NCBI GenBank assembly: GCA_937900485.1
Contig: CALCEL010000102.1
Span: 1 to 64,000, forward strand
Length of the DNA stretch: 64,000 nucleotides
Direction: 5' to 3'
Source of the DNA: an uncultured Prevotellaceae bacterium
GTDB lineage: Bacteria; Bacteroidota; Bacteroidia; Bacteroidales; Bacteroidaceae
This document shows, piece by piece, positions 45,040 to 53,979 of this stretch (the stretch's first letter is position 1; every line of letters begins with the position of its first letter). The position numbers were made by a program, and so were the translations under genes. The notes under the pieces were generated by a model, which made no database searches, was not told where the DNA came from, and worked only from the letters and a program-made list of their open reading frames with translations.

Positions 45040-46392
45040 TTAGAACTTCGGCATTCCCGGCATTCCTTTCATGCGCTGCATCTGCTTCATGGCGTTGGCC
45101 ATCTTCGAGCCTGTCATCATGTGCATCATCTTGCGCATCTGCTCAAACTGCTTCGTGACGCGGTTGATCTCGTTGATGTTGACTCCCGAGCCTTTGGAGA
45201 TACGCATCTTCCTGCTCATGTTGATACACTCAGGATGCTCTCTCTCGTATGGTGTCATGGAGCTGATCATAGCTTCCACTGACTTGAATGCGTTGTCGTC
45301 GATGTCGATGTCCTTTATCGCTTTGCCTACTCCAGGAATCATGCTTGCCAGCTCCTTGATGTTACCCATCTTCTTGATCTGCTGAATCTGGCCGAGGAAG
45401 TCGTTGTAGTCGAACTTGTTCTTGGCGATTTTCTTCTGGAGCTTCTTAGCCTCCTCCTCGTCGAACTGCTGCTGAGCTCGCTCCACGAGACTGACGATGT
45501 CACCCATTCCCAGGATTCTGTCCGCCATACGTTCTGGGTGGAAGACGTCGAGAGCTTCCATCTTCTCGCCTGTACCGACGAACTTGATAGGTTTGTCCAC
45601 GACGGTTCTGATGGAGAGGGCTGCTCCTCCTCGTGTGTCACCGTCAAGCTTGGTGAGCACCACGCCGTCAATCTCCAGTCTCTCGTTGAATGTCTTGGCG
45701 GTGTTGACAGCGTCCTGACCTGTCATGGCGTCGACCACGAGAAGGGTCTCGTTCGGACATACGGCGGCTTTGATGTGCTGTATCTGCACCATGAGCTCCT
45801 CGTCTATGGACTGACGTCCGGCGGTGTCGACAATCACTGTGTCGTAGCCTTTAGCCTTAGCCTCCTGAATGGCGTGTCTTGCCACTTCCACAGGGTCTGT
45901 TGCTCCCGCCTCCAGGTATATAGGCACGTCTATCTGCTCCGCAAGGACACGTAGCTGTTCCATGGCTGCCGGACGGAATGTGTCGCACGCCGCCAGGAGC
46001 GGATGTCTGTTCTTCTTTGTCTTGAGCATGAGGGCGAGCTTACCGGACATGGTGGTCTTACCCGCACCGTTGAGACCGGCCATGAGTATTACTGACGGGT
46101 GTCCGCTCAAGTCAATCTCCGTGGCTTTGCCGCCCATGAGGCTTGCCAGCTCGTCGTGTACAACTTTCACCATAAGCTGACCAGGCTTGACGGCTGTGAG
46201 CACGTTCATTCCCAGCGCCTTCTGCTTCACGGTGTCTGTGAACTGCTTAGCCACCTTGTAGTTGACATCGGCCTCGAGAAGTGCCTTGCGCACGTCCTTG
46301 AGAGTCTCCGCCACATTTATCTCGGTGATTTTTCCCTCACCTTTGAGTATCTTGAACGAGCGTTCAAGACGTTCAGAAAGATTTTCAAACAT
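45040..46392 (-). CDS. ffh: Signal recognition particle protein Ffh
   Basis: 450 residues. N domain 1-85, G domain with GLNGAGKTTMSGKLAL (P-loop near residue 108), DTFRPAAMEQLRVLAEQ, DTAGR, TKLDGDTRGGAALSI and GTGEKM, then the methionine-rich M domain from about 325 ending MKQMQRMKGMPGMPKF, which binds 4.5S RNA and signal sequences. It is GLNGAGKTT rather than the common GLQGSGKTT. SRP targets membrane proteins to the translocon. Confidence 0.96.
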   Translation of the reverse strand: MFENLSERLERSFKILKGEGKITEINVAETLKDVRKALLEADVNYKVAKQFTDTVKQKALGMNVLTAVKPGQLMVKVVHDELASLMGGKATEIDLSGHPSVILMAGLNGAGKTTMSGKLALMLKTKKNRHPLLAACDTFRPAAMEQLRVLAEQIDVPIYLEAGATDPVEVARHAIQEAKAKGYDTVIVDTAGRQSIDEELMVQIQHIKAAVCPNETLLVVDAMTGQDAVNTAKTFNERLEIDGVVLTKLDGDTRGGAALSIRTVVDKPIKFVGTGEKMEALDVFHPERMADRILGMGDIVSLVERAQQQFDEEEAKKLQKKIAKNKFDYNDFLGQIQQIKKMGNIKELASMIPGVGKAIKDIDIDDNAFKSVEAMISSMTPYEREHPECINMSRKMRISKGSGVNINEINRVTKQFEQMRKMMHMMTGSKMANAMKQMQRMKGMPGMPKF

Positions 46393-46408
46393 ATTATATT
46401 ATCAGTTG

Positions 46409-47071
46409 TTATTCTTGATGGGTGGAACGGCTGCCATCTTGTTTCTTTACACCTTTATATATAAGAAAACAGATTATAAGGGCGCATAATGCCAACGCAG
46501 CTATTCCTATGATATGGCTGTACTTTGACACGATGGCCATTAGCTCGTCTTTGTTCATCACTGTGTGGAACGCCGCACCGAGGCTCACGAGTATCGTGTT
46601 CCATATTGCGGCTCCGAGGCATGTGTACAGCACGAACGGCGCCATGTTCATCCTCGCCAGGCCGGCGGGAATGGAGATGAGTTGTCTGATGGCGGGAATC
46701 ATACGGCCGATAAGCGTGGACACTGCTCCATGTTTGTCGAAGTACTCCTCTGCCTCCCTCACTTTCTCCGCGTCGATGAGCATCATGTGCCCTATGCGCG
46801 AGTTGGCGAACGCATATATGATAGTGCGTCCGAGTGTCATTGACAACATGTAGTTGACCAAAGCGCCTATGAGAGCGCCTATGGTTCCGGAGATAATCAC
46901 CATCGCATAGTTCATCTCGCCTGTCTCAGCAGCCATGTACGCCGCAGGAATCATCACCACTTCCGATGGAAACGGGATGAAACTGGATTCGATAGCCATA
47001 AAGAGTATTATCCACCAGTAATTGAGATTATCAAGCGCACTACCAGTGAGATTGAGTATGATTTCTTCCAT
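46409..47071 (-). CDS. DedA family membrane protein
   Basis: About 220 residues from the ATG at 47071 (MEEIILNLTGSALDNLNYWW). DedA/SNARE-associated fold: ESSFIPFPSEVVMIPAAYMA (E and P in the re-entrant loop), GALIGALVNYMLSMTLGR, then GRMIPAIRQLISIPAGLARM with the essential Arg, plus two C-terminal helices. DedA proteins flip or transport polyprenyl-phosphate carriers and lipids and support membrane homeostasis. Adjacent to ffh. Confidence 0.92.
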   Translation of the reverse strand: MEEIILNLTGSALDNLNYWWIILFMAIESSFIPFPSEVVMIPAAYMAAETGEMNYAMVIISGTIGALIGALVNYMLSMTLGRTIIYAFANSRIGHMMLIDAEKVREAEEYFDKHGAVSTLIGRMIPAIRQLISIPAGLARMNMAPFVLYTCLGAAIWNTILVSLGAAFHTVMNKDELMAIVSKYSHIIGIAALALCALIICFLIYKGVKKQDGSRSTHQE

Positions 47072-47240
47072 CACAATTCTGTTATATGACCGCGAATTTA
47101 CATATTTTTGTCGGATTACGCTTAATGTGGTCCGCAAAAAGCGTGGCTGCCGTGTAAATTATTGAAAAAAGATGGAGAAAAAGTGAGGATGAGTTCCGCG
47201 TTTTTTTTGACTTATGTTTCTTAGTTCTGTCAAAAAGTTG

Positions 47241-47248
47241 TACCTTTG
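47241..47248 (+). promoter_or_regulatory. Promoter -7 element upstream of corA
   Basis: TACCTTTG, an exact TAnnTTTG match, about 125 bases before the corA ATG. The -33 region is weak. Confidence 0.5.
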
Positions 47249-47373
47249 TGCGGAAAAATAAGAAATTATGGACGATTACTCGGCGAATAGTTTTGTTTTG
47301 TGTCGATGAGGATTCATGACGTGTGTCTGAATCTTTGTCTTATTGTTTGTTTTACATAATAAAGATTCGGACA

Positions 47374-48300
47374 ATGCGGACTTTCTGGGATTTTAATGGT
47401 GGAATAAAGCATATTGACGCTTGGCAGCCAAACTGCTGGGTGCAGGTGACGTGTCCTGTAGAGGATGATGTGGTGTATTTGGAGAAGGAACTGGGAATGC
47501 CTGACTATTTCCTCTCTGACGTGGCGGATACGGACGAGCGAGCCCGTTATGACCTCGATGAGGGATGGCTGATGATTATCTTGCGTATTCCGCACCTTAA
47601 GAGTGTGACATCACGCTCTCCATACACGACAATTCCGCTTGGTATCGTTATCAAGGATGACAAGATCATAACGATATGTCATCAGGAGACGAGGATGATG
47701 CTCGATTTCATCAATCACCAGATGAGACGAGGCGACGGATTCACAGATGCGGCGGACCTGGTGTTCCGCACGTTCTTGTCTGCCTCTGTGTGGTACTTGA
47801 AGTACCTGAAGCAGGTCAATGGCATTATCGAGAAGGCTAAGAGGGACCTCGACCGTCACATAGACAATAAAGACCTTGTGAATCTGTCAAGACTTCAGGA
47901 TAGCCTGACTTATTTCGCAACTTCAATAAAGGGCAATGAGACTCTCCTGTCTAAACTGAAGTTCAGACTGCCGGTCGACGAGCTGGACGCGGAGCTGATT
48001 GAGGATGTTAACATCGAGATGAATCAGGCGCGTGAGACGACATCAATATACATTAATATATTGAACTCTACCATGGATACCTACGCTAACATTATAAATA
48101 ATAACATGAACAGTGTGATGCGATTGTTGACATCGCTTAACATGATAATTCTTTTTCCTACTTTCATCACAAGTATGTTCGGAATGAACTTGAAGAACGG
48201 AATGGAGACGTGGAATTGGGGCTTCCCGATTGCCATACTCACGTGTGTCGTCTCTATAGTGGTGTCTCTTATGTGTTTTAGGCGTAAGAACTGGTTGTAG
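47374..48300 (+). CDS. corA: CorA-type magnesium/cobalt transporter
   Basis: About 308 residues from the ATG at 47374 (MRTFWDFNGGIKHI). A cytoplasmic alpha/beta domain, a long helix, and two C-terminal transmembrane segments. The selectivity motif lies after TM1: FGMNLKNGMETW. A basic end (FRRKNWL) follows TM2. Homopentameric inner-membrane channel for Mg2+ and sometimes Co2+ or Ni2+. The EFR1 gene begins 3 bases later. Confidence 0.93.
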   Translation: MRTFWDFNGGIKHIDAWQPNCWVQVTCPVEDDVVYLEKELGMPDYFLSDVADTDERARYDLDEGWLMIILRIPHLKSVTSRSPYTTIPLGIVIKDDKIITICHQETRMMLDFINHQMRRGDGFTDAADLVFRTFLSASVWYLKYLKQVNGIIEKAKRDLDRHIDNKDLVNLSRLQDSLTYFATSIKGNETLLSKLKFRLPVDELDAELIEDVNIEMNQARETTSIYINILNSTMDTYANIINNNMNSVMRLLTSLNMIILFPTFITSMFGMNLKNGMETWNWGFPIAILTCVVSIVVSLMCFRRKNWL

Positions 48301-48303
48301 CGT

Positions 48304-49056
48304 ATGGTGTTCTATTTCTCTGGTACCGGTAATTCCCGTTGGGTTGCTGAGACGCTTGCCGTGCGGTTGGACGACAAGGCTGTGAGCGTGACGGATGTGG
48401 ATGGGGATGCCGCTTGGCTTGAGATGCGGAAGGATGAGAGACTCGGTTTCGTCTTCCCTGTTTACGCGTGGGGAATGCCGGAGTTTTTTGAGTCTTTCAT
48501 CAATAAGATGAGAGTGAAGAATGTGGGTTATGTATACTTTGTCTGTACCTGCGGTGACGATACGGGTAAGACGAGAGAACAATTTATAAGTGTCGCCGGG
48601 CGTAAAGGATGGAAAGTGTCGTCAGGATATTCTGTACGGATGCCGAACACATATGTGTGTCTCCCCGGATTCGATGTGGACAAGCCTGAGCTGGTGAGAA
48701 CGAAGAGAGAGAATGCAGAGCGGCGTGTGGAGTGGATAGCTGAACGGGTGATGAGTTGTGTTGATGGGGAGTTTGATGTTTTCCCAGGTGCAGTGCCGTG
48801 GCTGAAGTCACGTGTCGTACGTCCTCTGTTCAATAAGCTGTTGATAACGTCCAGGCCGTTTAAAGTTACTGATAAGTGTGTGAAATGTGGAAAATGCGCT
48901 AAGGTTTGTCCTGCGAAAAACATCAGGATGGGGAAGCGCCCCGTATGGGAAGACAAATGCTTAGGTTGTCTGAGATGTTACCACTCGTGTCCTGTCAATG
49001 CCGTTCAATTCGGACCTTTTACCAAAGGAAAGGGACAATATCTGTTTGAAAAGTGA
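48304..49056 (+). CDS. EFR1-type flavodoxin-ferredoxin fusion
   Basis: 250 residues. About 1-150 is flavodoxin-like (FYFSGTGNSRWVAETLA for FMN phosphate, VFPVYAWGMPEFFESF). About 195-240 carries two [4Fe-4S] motifs: CVKCGKCAKVCP and CLGCLRCYHSCP. EFR1 proteins are taken to be small cytoplasmic electron carriers in anaerobes. Four kb away from the nitrogenase-like cluster; a role as its electron donor is possible but only by proximity. Confidence 0.88.
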   Translation: MVFYFSGTGNSRWVAETLAVRLDDKAVSVTDVDGDAAWLEMRKDERLGFVFPVYAWGMPEFFESFINKMRVKNVGYVYFVCTCGDDTGKTREQFISVAGRKGWKVSSGYSVRMPNTYVCLPGFDVDKPELVRTKRENAERRVEWIAERVMSCVDGEFDVFPGAVPWLKSRVVRPLFNKLLITSRPFKVTDKCVKCGKCAKVCPAKNIRMGKRPVWEDKCLGCLRCYHSCPVNAVQFGPFTKGKGQYLFEK

Positions 49057-49096
49057 TTTATTTCGCTTTTGTATACGATATTTATAGAATAATTAT

Positions 49097-49104
49097 TACT
49101 TTTG
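49097..49104 (+). promoter_or_regulatory. Promoter -7 element of serC
   Basis: TACTTTTG, matching TAnnTTTG, 67 bases before the serC ATG. The nearest TTTG (49068-49071) is slightly too far upstream for a standard -33 spacing. Confidence 0.55.
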
Positions 49105-49170
49105 CAAAAAATTATTTCAAATAATGGCTTTTTGATTATAAATAGAAATTTAATCCCAATAAAAATAAAA

Positions 49171-50238
49171 ATGAAAAAGTACAATTTCAATGCGGGACCT
49201 TCAATACTCCCACGTGAGGTTATTGAGGCAACTGCTCAGGCTTGTCTGGATTTCAATGGTTCTGGACTCTCACTTATGGAAATAAGCCATCGCGCTAAAG
49301 ATTTCCAACCAGTTGTGGATGAGACCGTGGCTCTCTTCAAGGAAATACTTAACATACCAGAGGGTTACTCGGTAATCTTCCTTGGTGGTGGCGCAAGTCT
49401 TGAGTTCTGCATGATACCTTATAACTTCCTCGAGAAGAAAGCTGCGTACTTGAACACTGGTGTGTGGGCTACAAAGGCTGAGAAAGAGGCTAAACTGTTT
49501 GGCGAGGTTGTTGAGATCGCTTCTTCAAAGGATAAGAATTTCACATATATTCCAAAGGGATATGAGATTCCGGCTGACGCAGACTATCTCCATATCACTT
49601 CTAACAACACAATCTATGGTACAGAGATTCTGGAGGATATTGACTCTCCAATTCCTGTGATAGCAGATATGTCATCAGATATCTTCTCTCGTCCTATTGA
49701 TGTCAGCAAGTATGGAATGATTTATGGTGGAGCACAGAAGAACCTGTCAATGGCCGGAGTAACTTTTGTGATCGTGAAGGATGAGCTTCTCGGTAAGGTA
49801 AGCCGTCAGATTCCTACCATGCTTAATTATGAGACTCATGTCAAGAAGGGCTCTATGTTTAACACTCCTCCAGTTGTTCCAATCTACTGCGCTCTGCAGA
49901 ACCTTAAGTGGATCAAGGCTCAGGGTGGTGTGAAGGAGATGGAGAGACGCGCCATTGAGCGTTCAGAGTTGCTCTACGCTGAGATTGACCGTAACAAATT
50001 GTTCGTGGGAACAGCAGAGAAGGACAGCCGTTCACGTATGAACATCACATTCGTTCTTAAGGACGAGTACAAAGACCTTGAGGCTGAGTTCCTCGCTTTC
50101 GCCACATCTAAGGGCATGGTCGGAGTAAAGGGACATCGTGACGTCGGCGGTTTCCGCGCTTCATGCTACAACGCCATGTCATTGGAAGGGGTCAAGGCTC
50201 TCATCGCATGTATGCAGGAGTTTGAGGCTGCTCATTAA
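49171..50238 (+). CDS. serC: Phosphoserine aminotransferase
   Basis: 355 residues from the ATG at 49171 (MKKYNFNAGPSILPREV); the frame extends upstream but the ATG fits the family start. PLP enzyme with GGGASLEFCMIPYNF, HITSNNTIYGTE, DMSSDIFSRPIDVSKYGMIY, and GGAQKNLSMAG with the PLP lysine. It converts 3-phosphohydroxypyruvate to phosphoserine in the cytoplasm. serA follows, separated by a hairpin. Confidence 0.96.
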   Translation: MKKYNFNAGPSILPREVIEATAQACLDFNGSGLSLMEISHRAKDFQPVVDETVALFKEILNIPEGYSVIFLGGGASLEFCMIPYNFLEKKAAYLNTGVWATKAEKEAKLFGEVVEIASSKDKNFTYIPKGYEIPADADYLHITSNNTIYGTEILEDIDSPIPVIADMSSDIFSRPIDVSKYGMIYGGAQKNLSMAGVTFVIVKDELLGKVSRQIPTMLNYETHVKKGSMFNTPPVVPIYCALQNLKWIKAQGGVKEMERRAIERSELLYAEIDRNKLFVGTAEKDSRSRMNITFVLKDEYKDLEAEFLAFATSKGMVGVKGHRDVGGFRASCYNAMSLEGVKALIACMQEFEAAH

Positions 50239-50258
50239 TGAAGGAGTTTTTTACAAGG

Positions 50259-50328
50259 AGAATTAGAGAATATAAGAACTTGGGTGATGTTTTGGCGCTC
50301 GTTAGACTTTCATTCTCTAATTCTTGTT
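50259..50328 (+). terminator. Hairpin between serC and serA
   Basis: AGAATTAGAGAAT (50259-50271) pairs perfectly with ATTCTCTAATTCT (50312-50324) across a 40-base loop, followed by TGTTTT. It may lower read-through from serC into serA. Confidence 0.6.
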
Positions 50329-50360
50329 TTATGAATATTGTTACAATAAATATATAGATT

Positions 50361-51281
50361 ATGACAAAAGTATTGGTTGCCACTGAGAAGCCTTTTGCAG
50401 CTCCTGCAGTAGCCGGAATAAAAGATATCATTGAGAAGGCAGGTTTTGAGCTTGTTTTGTTGGAGAAGTATACAGAGAAGCAGCAGTTGTTGTCAGCAGT
50501 AGCTGATGTTGACGCTATCATCATCCGTTCTGATAAAATCGACGCTGAGGTGCTTAACGCTGCTAAGAATCTTAAGATTGTCGTACGCGCTGGAGCCGGA
50601 TACGATAACGTGGACCTTCAGGCTGCCACCGCCCATAATGTGGTTGTCATGAACACACCGGGTCAGAACGCCAATGCTGTGGCAGAGCTTGTGCTCGGCC
50701 TTTTGGTTTTCACAGTACGTAATTTCTTCAATGGCAAGGCAGGCTCAGAGTTGATGGGTAAGAAGCTCGGAATTCTCGCTTTCGGTAATGTTGGTCGTAA
50801 CGTGGCTCGCATCGCCAAGGGATTTGGCATGGACGTCTACGCTTATGACGCATTCTGTCCTGCTGATGTTATCGAGGCTGCCGGTGTTAAGGCTGTGGCA
50901 TCTCAGGAGGAGTTGTTCAAGGTATCTGATATCGTGTCACTTCATATACCAGCCACACCAGAGACGAAGCAGTCTATCAACAAGAGTCTTGTCGGTTCAA
51001 TGAAAAAGGGTGGCATCCTTATCAACACTGCCCGTAAGGAGGTTATCAATGAGCCAGAGCTTATTGAGCTTCTCGCAGAGCGTACAGACCTGAAGTATAT
51101 CACAGACATCATGCCAGACGCTAATGACAAGTTCGCTGAGTTTGAGGGACGTTATTTCTCTACTCCTAAGAAGATGGGAGCTCAGACAGCTGAGGCAAAC
51201 ACAAACGCCGGATTGGCAGCTGCCAACCAGATCGTTGGATTCATCAAGGATGGTGTTACCAAGTTCCAGGTGAATAAGTAA
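50361..51281 (+). CDS. serA: D-3-phosphoglycerate dehydrogenase
   Basis: 306 residues, the short form without an ACT domain. NAD-binding motif GILAFGNVGRNVARIAKGFG near residue 140, substrate region VRAGAGYDNVDLQAATAHNV, and the catalytic His in the late block (TNAGLAAANQIVGF at the end). It oxidises 3-phosphoglycerate as the first step to serine, the precursor of cysteine used by the downstream island's cysteine synthase (inference). Confidence 0.94.
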   Translation: MTKVLVATEKPFAAPAVAGIKDIIEKAGFELVLLEKYTEKQQLLSAVADVDAIIIRSDKIDAEVLNAAKNLKIVVRAGAGYDNVDLQAATAHNVVVMNTPGQNANAVAELVLGLLVFTVRNFFNGKAGSELMGKKLGILAFGNVGRNVARIAKGFGMDVYAYDAFCPADVIEAAGVKAVASQEELFKVSDIVSLHIPATPETKQSINKSLVGSMKKGGILINTARKEVINEPELIELLAERTDLKYITDIMPDANDKFAEFEGRYFSTPKKMGAQTAEANTNAGLAAANQIVGFIKDGVTKFQVNK

Positions 51282-51289
51282 TATCTTAT

Positions 51290-51340
51290 AAGGGATTTCA
51301 GTTTTTTTTCGGTATGTATACGGGAAAACTGAAGTCCCTT
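51290..51340 (+). terminator. Terminator after serA
   Basis: AAGGGATTTCAGTTTT (51290-51305) pairs with AAAACTGAAGTCCCTT (51325-51340) with one wobble, followed by TTGTC. Confidence 0.8.
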
Positions 51341-51378
51341 TTGTCTTACCTTATATAAACCAAATACCAAATACTCTT

Positions 51379-52647
51379 ATGGCTATCGTAAAACCGTTTA
51401 AGGGGGTGCGACCTCCTAAAATGATGGTGGAGCAGGTGTCTTCACGACCTTATGACGTGCTTGACTCAGATGAGGCGCGTTCGGAGGCTGAGGGGAATGA
51501 GAAGTCTCTCTATCATATTATAAAACCAGAAATCAATTTTCCTCAAGGAACGAGTGAGTATGACGCTCGTGTCTATGAGATTGCGAGGGCTCAGTTCGAT
51601 AAGTTCCAAAATGAGGGATGGCTCGTCCAAGACTCAAAGGAACAGTATTACCTGTATGCTCAGACATCGTGTCTGCCTGCCAATGGTTACAAGGAAAAGA
51701 CTCAGTATGGACTCGTCGTGTGTGCTTATTCAGGTGATTATATGTCAGGTGTGATCAAGAAACATGAATTGACGAGAGCGGACAAAGAGGAAGATCGTAT
51801 GAAGCATGTACGTGTTAATGACGCTAACATCGAGCCGGTGTTCTTAGCTTATCCGGACAATGACGTCCTCAACGCTGTCACAGATAAGTATGCGAGTGGT
51901 GAGCCAGAGTATGATTTCGTGGGTGATGTTGACGGATTCAGACATAGACTGTGGTGTATATCAGACCCGTGTGATATTGATGTGATAACAAAAGAGTTCG
52001 GAAAGATTCCTGCCTTGTATATTGCTGACGGACACCATCGTTCTGCGGCTGCCGCTCTGGTGGGTGCGGAGAAGGCAAAGAACAATCCATACCATAGGGG
52101 AGACGAGGAGTATAATTATTTCATGGCTGTGTGTTTCCCTGCTAGCCAGCTGACGATACTGGACTATAACAGGGTGGTGAAAGACCTGAATGGGCTGACA
52201 TCGGAGCAGTTCCTGTCTGCTCTCTCCGTTAACTTCCTCGTGGAGAATAAGGGTGCAGACGAATATCGTCCTGCCGAGCTGCATGAGTTCTCACTCTATC
52301 TTGATGGTCAGTGGTATAGTCTAAAGGCGAAGGAAGGCACATTCAACTCCGAAGACCCGATTGACGTGCTTGACGTGTCAATATCCTCAAAACTGATCTT
52401 GGATGATATTCTCGGCATCAAGGATCTGAGAAGAGACAAGAGGATTGATTTCGTCGGCGGCATAAGAGGACTCGGAGAGTTGAGACGACGAGTGGACAAT
52501 GGCGAGATGCGCATGGCGCTGGCTCTTTATCCGGTTACCATGAGTCAGATTATGACGGTGGCTGACACGGGCAATATCATGCCTCCTAAGGCCACATGGT
52601 TTGAGCCTAAGTTACGTTCTGGTCTTGTCATACATAAATTGTCGTGA
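51379..52647 (+). CDS. DUF1015 family protein
   Basis: 422 residues. Family blocks include FKGVRPPKMMVEQVSSRPYD near the start, then a central ADGHHRSAAAALVG and the PDNDVLNAV stretch. The histidine pair in ADGHHR suggests a metal or nucleotide site. Members are found next to serCA in many Bacteroidota and a link with serine metabolism is suspected but not shown. Confidence 0.88.
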   Translation: MAIVKPFKGVRPPKMMVEQVSSRPYDVLDSDEARSEAEGNEKSLYHIIKPEINFPQGTSEYDARVYEIARAQFDKFQNEGWLVQDSKEQYYLYAQTSCLPANGYKEKTQYGLVVCAYSGDYMSGVIKKHELTRADKEEDRMKHVRVNDANIEPVFLAYPDNDVLNAVTDKYASGEPEYDFVGDVDGFRHRLWCISDPCDIDVITKEFGKIPALYIADGHHRSAAAALVGAEKAKNNPYHRGDEEYNYFMAVCFPASQLTILDYNRVVKDLNGLTSEQFLSALSVNFLVENKGADEYRPAELHEFSLYLDGQWYSLKAKEGTFNSEDPIDVLDVSISSKLILDDILGIKDLRRDKRIDFVGGIRGLGELRRRVDNGEMRMALALYPVTMSQIMTVADTGNIMPPKATWFEPKLRSGLVIHKLS

Positions 52648-52672
52648 TGATTTTTGAACATGGTAAAGTTTT

Positions 52673-53266
52673 ATGGACACATATAAAACGATAAAAAATA
52701 TATCAGAAGGACAATACAGCGAGAAACGTAGCAAGTTTCTCGCTTTTGCTATTCCTGTGACCAATGTGGAGGAGATTAAGGACATCGTTGCCTCGTATCA
52801 GAAGAAGTATTACGATGCTAGACATATATGCTACGCTTATATGTTGGGAGCTGACAGACTTGAGTTCAGGGCCAATGACAACGGAGAGCCGTCAGGAACG
52901 GCGGGTAAGCCTATACTGGGACAGATAAACTCAAATGAGCTTACCAACATTCTTATTATCGTTGTCAGGTATTTTGGAGGTGTGAAGTTGGGCACCAGCG
53001 GTCTGATTGTAGCTTATCGGCTGGCTGCGGCAGAGGCGATATCCGCCGCGGAGATAATCGAGAAAACCGTTGATGTCGAGGTTAGTTTCACATTCGAGTA
53101 TCCTTACATGAATGATGTGATGCGTGTTGTCAAAGACCTTGACGTGAGCATCGTCAGTCAAGGCTATGATAATGATTGTGCCATGACACTACGTGTGCGT
53201 AAAGGCATGGCAGACGTACTGTGTGAGCGTTTGTCTAAGATTGAGTCATTGGTCCTACGTGATTAG
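52673..53266 (+). CDS. YigZ/IMPACT family protein
   Basis: 197 residues. UPF0029/IMPACT N-terminal domain: KRSKFLAFAIPV, ARHICYAYMLG, NDNGEPSGTAGKPIL and NILIIVVRYFGGVKLGTSGL. A C-terminal DUF1949-like part follows. IMPACT proteins in eukaryotes inhibit Gcn2; the bacterial role is unresolved. Last gene before the nitrogenase-like island. Confidence 0.93.
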   Translation: MDTYKTIKNISEGQYSEKRSKFLAFAIPVTNVEEIKDIVASYQKKYYDARHICYAYMLGADRLEFRANDNGEPSGTAGKPILGQINSNELTNILIIVVRYFGGVKLGTSGLIVAYRLAAAEAISAAEIIEKTVDVEVSFTFEYPYMNDVMRVVKDLDVSIVSQGYDNDCAMTLRVRKGMADVLCERLSKIESLVLRD

Positions 53267-53400
53267 CACTTTCCTGGTGTGCATGGTATTGGCGGCAAGC
53301 ATTCTCCCCGAACAGCTCCAATATCATCTCATCAGACATGTTTCATTCATGTTTTAGTATCCGCAAGTTTTTTTCAGACGAATAGTATGGCACGTTGTCT

Positions 53401-53502
53401 GTCATGCGGAACAGACGTTTCTAACGTAACCGTTCCAAATAAGATGTTCATACAAAAATAAGGGCGTCCGACATCTAAACTGATGTCGGACGCCCTTATT
53501 TT
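53401..53502. repeat. Left palindromic element flanking the island
   Basis: A 21-bp perfect inverted repeat (53455-53475 with 53482-53502; core GGGCGTCCGACATC) preceded by ACAGACGTTTCTAACGTAAC and CGTTCCAAATAAGATGTTCA. It works as a bidirectional terminator by its T-rich flanks. The whole ~100-base block resembles the element at 63078-63196 on the other side of the nitrogenase-like cluster. Confidence 0.8.
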
Positions 53503-53533
53503 GCCACCTTTGTTTATAACACTCGGTTTTCAA

Positions 53534-53743
53534 AAGACTGTGGACCCAGTACAGCAAGAGCACCTCACATTCCTCGCTTGTTATGTCACGATGTGTCTTT
53601 TGCTGTATCTTGTTGAAGTATCTTAACGGGTCAATGTCGAGCAAATTGCATGAACCTATGAGCGCTAGGTAAAATGCTGTGTTGTGTACCAGCCCGTCGC
53701 TGTCAACGAATAGCTTGTTCTTCCTCTTGATGGAATAAGCGAG
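53534..53743 (-). pseudogene. IS66-like transposase C-terminal relic
   Basis: On the minus strand about 70 codons read through with text typical of the IS66-family C-terminus: SIKRKNKLFVDSDGLVHNTA, FYLALIGSCNLLDIDPLRYF and NKI, matching the family's 'GRKNxLF...A..YSLixTCKxxGxxPxxyL' pattern. Two stops lie just before it, and no N-terminal part is present, so it is a fragment of a decayed insertion sequence. Confidence 0.65.
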
Positions 53744-53796
53744 CTACTACGCACGATAAGTTTTTATACTCATTGTTATTTCTTTTTGCAGCTGTA

Positions 53797-53814
53797 ATAC
53801 CTAATATTAGGTAT
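53797..53814. promoter_or_regulatory. 18-bp perfect palindrome, candidate operator
   Basis: ATACCTAATATTAGGTAT is a perfect inverted repeat, 45 bases upstream of the -7 element and 165 bases upstream of cysK. A smaller palindrome TACC-T-GGTA (53853-53861) with the same half sites overlaps the -7 element. The pattern suggests a dimeric repressor or activator binding both sites. The regulator is unknown and not encoded beside it. Confidence 0.65.
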
Positions 53815-53859
53815 GCGAAATGACAATCAAATGGTATTATATATATCTGCTATACCTGG

Positions 53860-53867
53860 TAACTTTG
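53860..53867 (+). promoter_or_regulatory. Promoter -7 element of the nitrogenase-like operon
   Basis: TAACTTTG matches TAnnTTTG, 113 bases before the cysK ATG. No good TTTG at -33, which would fit a promoter dependent on an activator bound at the palindromes. Confidence 0.6.
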
Positions 53868-53979
53868 CACCCAGAAATAAGAGATGGAAGTAAAGCTACA
53901 GATTCCTTGCCATACCTTATTTGTTTATAATTTACTGGTTTATTCATTATTAAATACACAAGAAATAGGAGTCATTATT

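Larger units (their letters stand above)
53267..53979. other. Left junction of the nitrogenase-like island
   Basis: About 710 bases with no intact gene. In order: 53279-53400 nothing recognised; a palindromic element at 53401-53502; an IS66-like transposase relic on the minus strand at 53534-53743; the operator-like palindrome at 53797-53814; and the cysK promoter. Each is listed separately. Confidence 0.7.
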
